Origin: Branchiostoma floridae
Taxonomy: Eukaryota > Chordata > Leptocardii > Amphioxiformes > Branchiostomatidae
NCBI RefSeq assembly: GCF_000003815.2
Contig: NC_049979.1
Span: 31,867,013 to 31,927,012, forward strand
Reading direction: 5' to 3'
DNA: 60,000 nt
Of this stretch, positions 53,801-60,000 are shown in pieces. The notes under the pieces were generated by a model. It was not told where the DNA came from. It saw nothing but the letters and a program-made list of their open reading frames with translations, and searched no databases. The position numbers and the translations under genes were made by a program. The number at the start of each line of letters is the position of its first letter. The stretch's first letter is position 1.

Positions 53801-56752
53801 TTTCCACTAAAAAAGGTGCGATTGAATAATGCAACAAGAGGCTTCAAGACGCTTTCAGCATTTCGTTAATTATCATGTCTTCACCGCTCGCCTTTTTGTT
53901 TTTGAGAGCCGTTATTGCACTACTTATTTCAGCCTCCGTGATTTGGCAATCAAGAGGCCCTTGCTCTGTGTTGAGTTCCTCCAGTGCCTTTAGATTGTCT
54001 TTAATTTTCATTTCAAATTCAGTGTCAAAATTTTGCCTCTCAAGCCTACGTTTTTCATGTAATGCTTTGAAGTGAGTTACCCATGAATCAGGCGGAATTT
54101 ATTCTAAAGCTTTTGGAGTAGAATTGGCGTTTTTAAATTGTTTGAGTAGATTCCAAAAGGCGGTTGGATTATTTTCCTGAAGATTTTGGAGCTGCATTAA
54201 ACAGTCAGTTTCATACTATTTTTTTTGCGCTTTCGAATTAGTTTGTTGTATTCCTTTTTCTTCCTAAAATAGCTACCTCGAATAAAAGGGTTCTTTGGGT
54301 TTTGTTGCAATAAATATTGCAGATTACGGAGCTCTTTCCGGGCCTCGAAGCAATTTTTTTGGAACCACTTTTTATTTGTTCGTTATATTTTTTGTTTATT
54401 GTTATGTTTAATTTGTAGTGACAGTGTAATTTTCCCCGCTATTTCTAAGATTTCCTGAAATTTGTAAACTTCTTTGTCGATGTCTGCATTTAAGATTGAG
54501 TTTAGATGCGTTGACAAATTAAAATTTTCAAGCTTGTGCGATAATGCTTGGCTGCGTAAAGCATTTATAAACTTTTCGCTAAAAATCTGTCTGGCAAAGG
54601 TTGCATATTTAATTTGGGTGTTTCGTTTTGAGATTCTTGTATGAGTGTCTTAATGTTTAGGGAGATCATACAATGATCAGAAAATTCGGTTAATGGATGT
54701 ACTCTAAATATATTGATATTGTGGAAGAGGGTACTGCTAGCTATGACAATCCACAGTGCTACAGCCGTTGAGCTGGTAGCAGGTGAATCGGCCGCTGAGA
54801 TCTCCCAGGACTCGCCCATTTAGAATGTTGAGGTTGGATTGGTAACATGGATCTGTCAATTCTTTGCCAAATGTGTTTGGTGGGTTTTTATTAGAATAAT
54901 TTCTTGGGATGTTGAGAATTGGAATATGCTCAACGTCAGAATCTATTGGAGTTTCGTCCGCGAAGTCTTTCAAGTAGCCTAATCGATTATTAAAGTCTCC
55001 ACCGAGAATCACAAAACCTCTAGCCGTAAAACGTGCCACGTCCTGTTCTAGTACATCAAAGATAGATTTTTTAGACCTTTTGTGGATCGAAGAGTTTACA
55101 GGACTGATATATACATTACCTATGAATACGTCTCTGGATAGGCCAAACGATTCCTTGGCTACACGGATCCAGAGAATATCTTTGCTTTCTGAAGTGCTGC
55201 TCTCTCGCCTTATAAATTTTGCTAGTTTGTTTTTAAATTAAAAGATAATACCACCTGATTTCCGTCTGGCTTTACTTTGTTTGTTCATAAGAGATGAAAA
55301 GTGCTGATAATGCTGTAGATCAACTTCTGACGTATCGTTACTCCATGTTTCAAGGAGGGAGAAGAAATCTATCATAATATTTTGTCAATTATGCATGGTT
55401 CACAAACAACTTCGTAAACATTCGCCATGATTTCCCCCCATAGAGTAATATAATCACCCGATTAACTAAAGACCAAAACCCGAAAAATCCCCATAAAGAC
55501 CCCCCTCTCATGGCTCGCGTTATGTATGGCTCAATTAGATAACGATTGTTTTTGAATAAGTAGATGTTTCTCTCTCTATCAACATTAAAACCATTCACCA
55601 GACCCATTGCGCATAGATTTTATTGCGCATTAAAAATGAGTTAAATTTACAGTGACAAAAATTCTGCTTTCAATGGTTCAGGTAACCCCTAGCACACCCT
55701 CTTAACTTTAATGCATCATATTTAACTTTTGGTCTGTAACACTTTAGAACCCATGCTATATGGAAATACAAAACTTTTGTTCGTACTTTAATCAGATTTT
55801 TCAGAATAGCCATCGAACTTTCAGTAATTTTCAGACATAATTGTTGGATTTTGGAGGGTCCCTGAGGAGGGTCCCAGAACGACATTATCATAAATAGCTG
55901 GAGGATTTTAACTATATGGCTGTTCATAGTTCCACGTAGTTACCTATCACACATAAAAAAGTTTGAGTCGATTTGGCCGACCCCCATCTTCCGGCCTCTG
56001 CCTGGTTTTCTCGTGCAATGACTCTTGAAATACGAACCATGTCTTGGTCCTCACTGCACTGTTTAAAAGACAATATAACATGCTCCCCAAATGGCAGTTA
56101 AGGTTGATGGATTTGCCTTTGTATCCATAATAATGATTTCCTTAAGTTTAGCAATTCATTGTTCAATTATCATTGCCTAACCTATTTGGACGGGATATGG
56201 TCTTTTAGAGGCGAAGGGCTAATGGCTCTGGAAAGAAATAGACTAGCTTTATGCTTAGTGGCAGACATTTTTTGGTAATACATTTTCTAAAATCATTGGA
56301 TAAGGATAAATACTACACAGAGTTATACATAAAATAAGCAAAGGATAAACAACGGTATGGAATCATCCAAAATTACACGAATGTCAGAATGACTCAAAAC
56401 AAATGACGTAATGTCTTTGAAATCAATCGATGGTTCAACAAAAGGCAAAGACCACTTAAATATTTCTTACATTAAAGGATTTATACATCCAAACCTCTAC
56501 CCATAAAGTGTTCCATGATCATAATTCTTATCAGGACGTACCTGTTAAGTTTGGAGGACGACAATTGTGCTTGGAGCTGTGTACCTTTTCACAAATGATC
56601 AAAGTTGCTGTTTTTGTCTGTGAATTCCCTAATTGTTCGACTGTTTCCATAACGCAGATATAGAATGCAAATACACCGACAAGTAGCAGGGCCAGACATT
56701 TCGCTTTTGATCCGTGTTCTACCTTTAAAAGCGACATCGGTATTCCTTGCAT
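29609..56752 (-). CDS. Carbohydrate sulfotransferase (CHST8-14/HNK-1 ST type), whole gene
   Basis: This gene encodes a Golgi type II enzyme that moves sulfate from PAPS to a sugar of a glycan. Six coding exons (56542-56752, 47532-47614, 41525-41790, 36656-36770, 35435-35563, 29609-29875) have GT-AG borders and mutually consistent phases, giving 1071 nt, or 356 residues and a stop, the usual family length. In order: cytosolic tail 1-18; signal anchor about 19-35; stem with N-glycosylation sites at N68 and N96; 5'-phosphosulfate loop IPKTGCTTTK at 121-130; 3'-phosphate motif VVRDPLERLVSAW at 180-192; HW at 256-257; C-D-P-C at 264-267; YDF at 271-273; C-terminal LP and YKADFDMFGY motifs. All expected blocks are present with no lesion. 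The acceptor sugar cannot be told from sequence. The gene could be any amphioxus-type paralogue, so no symbol is given. Introns hold many transposons. Confidence 0.9.
30002..30532 (+). mobile_element. TTAA element, family C, left-truncated copy
   Basis: It shares 'ccattaaagaagggaattcc', 'gccatcttatatatacacca' and the right terminus 'gtaaataggg' followed by TTAA (30533-30536) with the complete copy at 49011-49956. The left end and the first third are missing. It lies in intron 5, about 130 bp upstream of exon 6. Confidence 0.7.
31158..33992. mobile_element. CACTA/EnSpm-type DNA element, 2.8 kb
   Basis: The ends are CACTGCGCGAAAAGGCAGAT and, inverted on the right, CACTACACGAAAAGGCAAAT. A 3-bp target duplication, GTA, lies at 31155-31157 and 33993-33995. 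The CACTR terminus with a 3-bp duplication is the hallmark of this superfamily. Imperfect inverted similarity, with many 'cgtgtaaacccgtg'-type repeats, extends roughly 200-300 bp inward. I do not recognise a transposase in the interior. A nearly palindromic AT run is at 32606-32642. It sits in intron 5 of the sulfotransferase gene. Confidence 0.8.
34232..34245. promoter_or_regulatory. Perfect RFX X-box palindrome (family D element)
   Basis: This is the same 14-mer GTTGCCATGGCAAC, in the right half of the family D copy, intron 5 of the sulfotransferase gene. Confidence 0.5.
34384..34967 (-). mobile_element. Internally deleted mariner element
   Basis: A TA target duplication lies at 34382-34383 and 34968-34969. 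The inverted ends read CGAGGGGCGGTCAATAAGTA and CGAGGGGCTTGCAATAAGTA. The minus-strand frame 34457-34774 encodes the N-terminal helix-turn-helix region of a mariner transposase (RAMIRFLYLKGRTPKETFNE, SYDLVKRWHPEIKHGRKSVE), including a poly-Lys expansion from a 16-T run. The DDD catalytic half is absent, so the copy is non-autonomous at 584 bp. Confidence 0.9.
35435..35563 (-). CDS. Sulfotransferase coding exon 5
   Basis: The exon has 129 nt and 43 codons, phase 0 at both ends. The acceptor is CTATTGTTCATGTTTCAG and the donor CAG/GTATGT. It encodes SASWKRHDDLPNVSFRDFIR, then AIIDQKYINGHWKTFYELCD, then PCQ. The motif S/T-F-x-x-F-I, the HW pair and the C-x-P-C block are family signatures. A 14-bp hairpin lies in the intron just upstream of its acceptor. 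Confidence 0.9.
35595..35625. repeat. Perfect 14-bp hairpin upstream of exon 5
   Basis: AAAACCCAAACAGG, a CCT loop, and CCTGTTTGGGTTTT. On the transcribed strand it ends 32 nt before the first base of exon 5, overlapping the usual branch-point window. Confidence 0.8.
36656..36770 (-). CDS. Sulfotransferase coding exon 4 (short, hidden)
   Basis: This 115-nt exon is too short to stand out as an open frame, and was found by looking for the missing family block. The acceptor TTTTTTCCGTTGTACAG and donor GGG/GTAAGA are both strong. After the first G it encodes LVSAWLDKFVNSRSRWMY, then IHNYQRKTNTTY, then LQLITANG. This supplies the L-V-S-A-x-x-D-K-F continuation of the 3'-PB motif, including the phosphate-contacting Ser-190. 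Phases fit exon 3 (2) and exon 5 (0) exactly. Confidence 0.9.
37285..39660 (+). mobile_element. Family C-type TTAA element carrying two nested insertions
   Basis: The host begins TTAATCCTATCAAGACTGGG (a C/D-like end) and contains 'ctcctttaactcc'. An A-like element (about 37401-38143, with 'ccccaggcgtata' on the left and a right end before 'gatggttaaac') interrupts it at TTAA. The host resumes with 'atatgaccactaacattttc'. It is interrupted again at 38257 by a family B copy and resumes at 39202 with 'ccctgaaaaagggtattcc', matching 42430-42450. It ends near a YY1-like 'atccaagatggagg' at 39640-39655. All of this lies in intron 3. Confidence 0.65.
38258..39197. mobile_element. TTAA-type element, family B, copy 2, with TTAT target
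   Basis: The inverted ends are CCCTCATCCGACCG on both sides, with the GGGGTCA...TGACCCC sub-terminal palindromes and an internal third copy near 38985-39003. The flanks are TTAT at 38254-38257 and 39198-39201, where family members normally have TTAA. It is about 940 bp with no transposase. Confidence 0.85.
39661..41524. other. Intron 3 sequence, no gene recognised
   Basis: This holds a patch with 'gaacgcctggatggattata' near 40180 that looks like an interspersed repeat, and ordinary AT-rich intron. CA/GC-rich microsatellite-like runs lie at 41400-41510, just inside the intron from exon 3; frames through them (on 41329-41524) are intronic read-through. Confidence 0.45.
41525..41790 (-). CDS. 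Sulfotransferase coding exon 3 (PAPS-binding)
   Basis: The exon is 266 nt. The acceptor TTTGTGTTTCAG is excellent and the donor GAAAG/GTATAAG ends in phase 2. It encodes LSLSRKFNNF, then TVYCFIPKTGCTTTKL (5'-PSB loop, K123 and the loop Thr residues), NITDF (N-glycan site N141), and IVVRDPLE (start of the 3'-PB motif). The AG at the end plus G of exon 4 makes Arg-187. Confidence 0.9.
42906..42919. promoter_or_regulatory. Perfect RFX X-box palindrome (family C)
   Basis: GTTGCCATGGCAAC, in the right part of the inner family C copy, intron 2 of the sulfotransferase gene. Confidence 0.5.
43069..44269. mobile_element. TIR element inserted in a poly-C tract
   Basis: It starts near 'actagatttccgacggtttc' and ends with the inverse of 'agtagatttctagcgagg'. 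Its right 250 bp reappear reversed at 20480-20725. The C-runs on both sides belong to the host family C element, which locates the insertion. The frame at 43322-43531 has no recognised domain. The superfamily is unassigned. Confidence 0.65.
44298..45218 (-). mobile_element. Complete TTAA element, family D
   Basis: TTAA lies on both sides (44294-44297, 45219-45222). The inverted ends are CCCTATCTAGACGGGG and CCCTATCTAGACCGGG. The interior has several CRE palindromes and two YY1-like 'ccaagatggcgg' sites (44653, 44840). It is 921 bp with no transposase. Its left TTAA is also the right TTAA of the neighbouring family C copy. Confidence 0.85.
45431..46263. mobile_element. pogo/Tigger-type MITE
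   Basis: The inverted ends start CAGTGGAAGCC, with TA duplications at 45429-45430 and 46264-46265. Sub-terminal 'ttaattgcac' and 'ggataattgcac' repeats recur at both ends. The CAGTG(G) terminus and TA target are typical of pogo/Tigger. It is 833 bp and no transposase is recognised. It interrupts the outer family C element. Confidence 0.85.
46660..46809 (-). CDS. Candidate cassette exon of the sulfotransferase gene
   Basis: This open stretch is exactly 150 nt (50 codons), phase 0 at both ends, between an acceptor-like CTCTTAAG after a T-rich tract and a perfect donor GTAAGT (46659-46654). It reads AVHPIARSIGEVEIVEIAAK, then DNPTGPVLEFLRFVYVNLAA, then LIPDRSTALC. Inclusion would add 50 residues between exon 2 and exon 3 without a frame change. 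The family does not usually have an insertion there, so it is either an optional exon, a recently exonised sequence, or a chance open frame. Oppositely oriented TTAA-element copies flank it. Confidence 0.4.
46860..47425 (-). mobile_element. C/D-type TTAA element, reverse orientation
   Basis: The right side ends 'ctggataggg' followed by TTAA (47426-47429). Read on the minus strand, the interior gives 'atatggcaaataaacag', 'tacattgttaga' and a degraded X-box region, matching 49690-49800. The far terminus is missing. With the outer family C copy on the other side, it brackets the candidate cassette exon as an inverted pair. Confidence 0.6.
47532..47614 (-). CDS. Sulfotransferase coding exon 2
   Basis: The exon is 83 nt. 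The acceptor is TTTTTCTTAATACAG and the donor ACG/GTTAGT. Its first two bases complete Val-71 with the last base of exon 1. It encodes LKRAEEDQANRLTILKRYC then KDNPSNKT, the Q-x-x-R...C stretch that precedes the catalytic domain in this family. It ends in phase 0 and joins directly to exon 3, or to the candidate cassette exon. Confidence 0.8.
47683..48700 (+). mobile_element. Internally deleted LINE copy (5' UTR joined to 3' end)
   Basis: The part 47683-48215 matches, in reverse, the leader of the large LINE at 55375-56020 (for example 'gccaaatcgactcaaact' and 'ggaactatgaacagccatat'). The part 48421-48700 matches, in reverse, its 3' tail at about 50485-50760. All coding sequence is missing, with an unrelated or more variable 200 bp between. 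Frames through it (47992-48377) are leader sequence. It lies in intron 1, opposite in strand to the large copy. Confidence 0.75.
49011..49956 (+). mobile_element. Complete TTAA element, family C (reference copy)
   Basis: TTAA lies at 49007-49010 and 49957-49960. The ends are CCCTATTCAGACCGGG and, inverted, CCCTATTCAGACGGGG. It contains CRE palindromes near 49205, 49355 and 49612, the YY1-like CCATCTTGG at 49592 and an X-box at 49784-49797. It is 946 bp with no transposase and sits in intron 1. It is the cleanest copy for comparison. Confidence 0.9.
49784..49797. promoter_or_regulatory. Perfect RFX X-box palindrome (family C)
   Basis: GTTGCCATGGCAAC in the complete family C copy, about 170 bp right of its CRE/YY1 core; intron 1 of the sulfotransferase gene. 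Confidence 0.5.
50819..51487 (-). pseudogene. LINE C-terminal domain
   Basis: The frame contains ALTKFRISDHPLQIEAGRYT-like sequence (MTKFRISDHPLQIEAGRYTR), then CMFCNINKN and MHFVLECSLY, a C-x-x-C...H...C knuckle found at the carboxyl end of many LINE reverse transcriptases. It stops at 50819 (CRK). Confidence 0.8.
51556..52560 (-). pseudogene. LINE reverse transcriptase region
   Basis: The frame 51969-52412 shows ACFVDLSKAFDSIWQEGL (motif A Asp), GVRQGCVLSPSLFNLYISDL (motif B) and SLFYADDLVLLS (motif C, Y-A-D-D). The following frame, 51556-51849, carries the thumb-like LFDACVVPILTYGAEVWG. Upstream, from about 52560, are the finger motifs. Catalytic residues are intact, but the frame is interrupted between 51850 and 51968. 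Confidence 0.9.
52539..52799. repeat. 261-bp exact duplicate at left edge of gap
   Basis: Identical by eye and without indels to 53692-53952 on the other side of the N run (constant offset of 1153). It is part of the LINE coding region. It is most likely an unmerged contig overlap and not a biological duplication. Confidence 0.85.
52800..53675. other. Assembly gap (876 N)
   Basis: All bases are N. Any open frame through it is meaningless. The duplicated edges indicate that the true distance may be zero or negative. Confidence 0.99.
54565..55385 (-). pseudogene. LINE endonuclease domain
   Basis: Minus-strand pieces read MIDFFSLLETWSN, SKARRKSGGI, FVILGGDFNNRLG (the G-D-F-N catalytic block) and NGRVLGDLSGRFTC...GCSTVD, then in a shifted frame HPLTEFSDHCMISL (S-D-H block). 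Catalytic Asp, Asn and His residues are kept, but a frameshift near 54745 and internal stops disrupt the domain. Confidence 0.85.
56021..56541. other. Intron 1 sequence next to exon 1
   Basis: No coding or repeat feature recognised between the LINE leader and the donor of coding exon 1. Confidence 0.5.
56542..56752 (-). CDS. Sulfotransferase coding exon 1 (signal anchor)
   Basis: The start ATG is at 56752-56750 with A at -3. The first residues are MQGIPMSLLKVEHGSKAK, then a hydrophobic run LALLLVGVFAFYICVM, which is the type II signal anchor, then a Cys/Asn-containing stem ending PPNLT. The donor CAG/GTACGT follows 56542, phase 1. An acceptor (CTTTTTTGCAG) sits 17 nt before the ATG, so the exon begins at 56769 and at least one non-coding 5' exon must lie upstream. 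The frame is open further upstream to 56926, but that part includes the acceptor tract and is not coding. Confidence 0.8.
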
Positions 56753-56880
56753 TTTTGCAAGTCTAGAATCTGCAAAAAAGTGCAAAGATAGTATGAGAAT
56801 ACAAAAAAAGGATTGCAGTTTTTTTGTGTGTGTCCGAAACATGTATAAAAAAAGCAATGCTTCACAGCTATCGAAAATGA

Positions 56881-57400
56881 GCTGCACGAAAAAGCTCATT
56901 TCCAGAATGGAAACTGACTTACACATCCCTGGAAATTGTCCGTGTCCTTCAAAACCCTGAGGTGTCCTGCCTGCGAACGAGAAGTGTGCAGTCCTTTACA
57001 TGTCCTAGAATTTCGCGGAAATGCACCATTCTTGTGTACAGGACGTGTAAAGGGCTTGAAATACCCTTACAGATGCCCTTGAAACAACAGGACATGAGCA
57101 GTGTGTTGCATTGTGTATTGGCGGAATATGCATACATTAGCGGCCAATTATCACCTAATTATCTTTCCCGGTCTGCCTCACCCAGTGCACTTCTTTTGTC
57201 ATGGAAAGTGGCGTCGAGAGTACTGCCCCCCCCCCCCCAATTGAATGTTGCCCCCCTCCCCTTTAATATTTTGCAGTTTCTTGCTCGCATTTCATTCTTT
57301 AAAGGCGCCATATATTTATTCATACTGAAAGAAGACAATTTGCATTAGTGTTTGTTTGTGTGTGTAATAGGTTGGAGTCGCGAGTGACTTTTGTTTGTGC
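56881..57400 (+). mobile_element. Left-end fragment related to the CACTA-type element
   Basis: The sequence 'gctgcacgaaaaagctcatt' parallels 'actgcgcgaaaaggcagatt' at 31159. Later 'gcggccaattatcacctaat' parallels 31439-31458, and C-rich 'gccccc' tracts follow in both. The right end was not found. It lies upstream of the exon 1 acceptor. Confidence 0.6.
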
Positions 57401-57487
57401 AAATGCCACACTGCACCAAATTGGATATTTAAGCATGCTTAATGGGATTCGTAAATGAAGCTTAAACATTTGAATATGATTAAGCTA

Positions 57488-58140
57488 GAGTCCATTCCAA
57501 GACACCATGCGGATGTTTGTTGCCATTGTTTAGAATTGATTTTAAAGTTTTGTAATTATATGTCTAGGACATTTGATACTTCAGAAATATTTTTAACACT
57601 GTTTCAACTTAATAAATATTTCCCTGGTCCTGTAAAACTTTGGAAATATTCATGGTGTGGAATTTGGATACTTCTAATGGTTTCTAAATAATGATAACAG
57701 CATTCTACCATTATTTACCATTTCTACCATTTTTTGTAAATGGTTCGGTGGGTTGGGAAGAAAGCAATTCACACATCCTTGCAAATTATGGTTCGGTGCC
57801 ATGCAACAATGGCCCACCACAAAGAATCCACCAGTGCCCATCAGTAAAACCTAAAAATATACAGATACAACAATGGGGCTTACTTTTGTGGGGGCAATAA
57901 ACTAATTTTACCATTTGACAAAGTTTACAAATATTTGTAAATATTTGTAAATGTGAAAAAAATCACACAGAGGTTTCACAATTATTCTAACTTCAAAGGA
58001 ATTCAAATAGATGAGTATTTTCTTAATGAATTATTTGAAAAGAATTTATTTATTGTGGCTCAGATATTCTTTTATTCAAAATAATTCAGACTTATTATAG
58101 ATATCGCCTAAAAACTCTCAGGGTGTCTTGGAATGGACTC
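57488..58140. mobile_element. TA-flanked MITE with 19-bp perfect TIRs
   Basis: The ends are GAGTCCATTCCAAGACACC and its exact inverse, with TA on each side (57486-57487, 58141-58142). The interior of 653 bp has no recognised protein; frames at 57455-57900 are not similar to transposase as far as I can tell. Confidence 0.75.
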
Positions 58141-58194
58141 TATCATTAAACTTCATTTAAGAAGTCGTAAATGCTAAAAATCCAAAAGCTCTAG

Positions 58195-58378
58195 AATAAA
58201 TTCCGCCTGATTCATGGGTAACTCACTTCAAAGCATTACATGAAAAACGTAGGCTTGAGAGGCAAAATTTTGACACTGAATTTGAAATAAAAATTAAAGA
58301 CAATCTAAAGGCACTGGAGGAACTCAACACAGAGCAAGGGCCTTTTGATTGCCAAATCACGGAGGCTGAAACTAAAAA
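58195..58378 (+). mobile_element. Short LINE fragment
   Basis: It matches the reverse complement of 53930-54110, the linker between endonuclease and reverse transcriptase of the large LINE (SWVTHFKALHEKRRLERQNF is readable, then ELNTEQGPFDCQITEAE). It is on the opposite strand, about 2.2 kb beyond the large copy, with both ends missing. Confidence 0.85.
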
Positions 58379-60000
58379 TCGATATCTAAGACACATTTAA
58401 GAAAAACGTTAAGTCCACTTAAACATGTAAATAACTGTACATATTAGTTAAGGTACACTTAACTTTGCCTTAAAGATATGACATCAATTTGTGCAGTTTT
58501 GCCAACAAAGTTGATATGTATTGACTAAAATAATCATCGCTTCTACTCTTCATTTTCATTATTTATATACAATACTTTTAAACGCCTATTAGGAAAGTTT
58601 AAAGTCGTTTATTTAAGCTTTATTTAAGCTGCTTAAACTTGGAGGTAGCAGCGTCTGTCATCAGTCTAATATTTTCTTCAATACATGGATTTTGAATACT
58701 TTACTCCTTGATATTTTGTCATACTACAGTTTATTCAAAAGCTTCCGCGCACACGCCTTTTATAATTACAATGAGGAGGCAAAAGTCCTGCAGAAGCGGA
58801 CAACAACAACTCTGCATTGTCATAATACTGCCAAAAAATATGTAGTACAATTTATTGATTATGTGATAGGGTTTCAGATATAAAGACATAAAACTTAATA
58901 TCTTAAAGCTATAGCATGCAATGCCTAATTGTTTTAGATTCGAAGGCGTCGCGTAGGAGACGGCCTGTGCAGTCTACGCAAACTAAAACAAAACAAAACA
59001 AAGCATCATACAAATATTTGGTTTACCGATGTGGTAACTGATTTTCTCGAATTGTGCACATTTTCAGCCTTGTAAAAACTTGCACAGTATCAAAAGATCG
59101 ACCAATATGGGTTGCAGAACACAAATTGTGAAGTAGCGGGTTTAATGAAAGCCAGCAAGTGTATCTAGGTCATAAAAACAAATTCAGGTTCCGAGCGGGA
59201 TTTTTTCTTTGCTTACATATCCACTGACTCAACCCACGCCATCTTTCTTTCAATCCATTTCTAAGCTTTAAAACACAATCAAGTACCAAATTGTACCGTA
59301 GACACAACAGAAAGTCGTTCATACTGGATCACATAAAGTTCATGTTTTCATAACTTACATTATTAGATATAACGCGCTGCAGCAGTCTCTCCCAGCCTGG
59401 GGGCTGAATTTCCTCGGCACAATAAGAATTCATTTCTGCAAGGACATTCTATAGTGCGTTTTTTAATGTCTTTGATTTCCACCAGGCTCATCTGAGCTCT
59501 TTATGATTTGACTTCTCCTGCTGGCTTTAATTAACCTTATCATGTTTGTATTTGACTGAACTTATTCATTTTGTTTCCATGCAGTGGTAAAATGTACAAT
59601 TTCTAGACGTGATTTCTGCATGAGCATTTAGCTTTTTAGCATGTATTTAGACTGGAATACATTTTACACCCTTCTTGGGCTGTTGACTTAGACTCTATTG
59701 TTCAATTGTGAGATGGTCAGCAAGCCTGTCTATGAATAACAATAGCAATACACATAACATAGACCATCATGTCTGCTGACTATGCAAATCATTGTTTCAA
59801 TTTAAACAACGCGCGATTTCCAATTTAAATCTAGTCTAGTACTCACTCTCCTAATTCAAATCTAGTCTGTCATCATTTGGTGATCGTAGCTTGCTTGGGT
59901 GTGGACCTGCTACATCTCCAACGTATAACTCAGCCCAGGGGACGCAGACTATAATGGCTCCAGGACACAAACACCGTACGGTCACCAAGAACAACAAAGC
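58379..60000. other. No gene recognised
   Basis: AT-rich sequence with short homopolymer-poor frames only. The promoter and first exon of the sulfotransferase gene could lie here or beyond the window, but nothing in the sequence identifies them. Confidence 0.4.

Larger units (their letters stand above)
50485..56020 (-). mobile_element. Nearly full-length LINE, broken
   Basis: Read on the minus strand: a leader (56020-55375), an endonuclease, a linker region, reverse transcriptase, a Cys/His C-terminal region ending at 50819, and a 3' tail to about 50485. There are frameshifts (for example near 54745 and 51900-51970) and internal stops, so it is not autonomous. It sits in intron 1 of the sulfotransferase gene in the same transcriptional sense. 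The clade is not assigned; RTE, CR1 or L2-like are all possible. Its middle is disturbed by an N gap. Confidence 0.85.

Noticed and set aside
56753-56926. Upstream in-frame Met of the sulfotransferase as the start
   Set aside because: The extra codons contain a pyrimidine tract and acceptor AG just before the chosen ATG, and would put a second hydrophobic run ahead of the signal anchor.

Overview
This is AT-rich, intron-rich, repeat-rich metazoan DNA, not bacterial or viral. Most of the open frames are chance or belong to transposon remnants. The abundance of TTAA-flanked elements, a tRNA-headed SINE, CR1/L2/RTE-type LINE remnants, mariner, pogo and CACTA relics, plus a multi-exon carbohydrate sulfotransferase gene, suggests a marine invertebrate. 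An amphioxus (lancelet) is my best guess, made without any database search.

The one convincing host gene is on the minus strand, from about 56.77 kb down to 29.61 kb. It is a type II Golgi carbohydrate sulfotransferase (CHST8-14/HNK-1 ST type). I assembled it from six coding exons whose splice sites and phases all agree: 56542-56752, 47532-47614, 41525-41790, 36656-36770, 35435-35563 and 29609-29875. Together they give 356 residues with a signal anchor, both PAPS-binding motifs and the C-terminal family motifs. A further symmetric 150-nt candidate cassette exon lies at 46660-46809. The 5' UTR exon(s) and promoter are not identified.

Layout. 0-6.2 kb: a broken LINE endonuclease and two TTAA elements. 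6.2-9.4 kb: a degenerate array with a unit of about 80 bp, interrupted by a SINE. 9.8-11.4 kb: three head-to-tail copies of a small TIR element. 11.4-13.9 kb: nothing coding. 13.9-17.5 kb: several kinds of tandem repeat. 17.5-22 kb: mostly featureless. 22.1-25.6 kb: an SGNH-hydrolase-like frame followed by a frameshifted remnant encoding a ubiquitin-like domain, a Cys-rich region and a long C-terminal region. This is the least familiar coding material here. 25.6-29.6 kb: repeats and no recognised gene. 29.6-56.8 kb: the sulfotransferase gene, its introns swollen by nested transposons. 50.5-56.0 kb: a nearly complete but broken LINE in intron 1, containing an 876-N gap that looks like an assembly artefact. 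56.9-60 kb: transposon fragments and no recognised gene.

Two themes stand out. First, TTAA elements with different ends (called A, C and D here) share an internal module with YY1-like, CRE and perfect RFX X-box motifs, and several copies sit in sulfotransferase introns. Second, nested insertions at 37-39.7 kb and 42.1-46.6 kb record a readable order of transposition, including an empty site confirmed by a paralogous copy inside the window.
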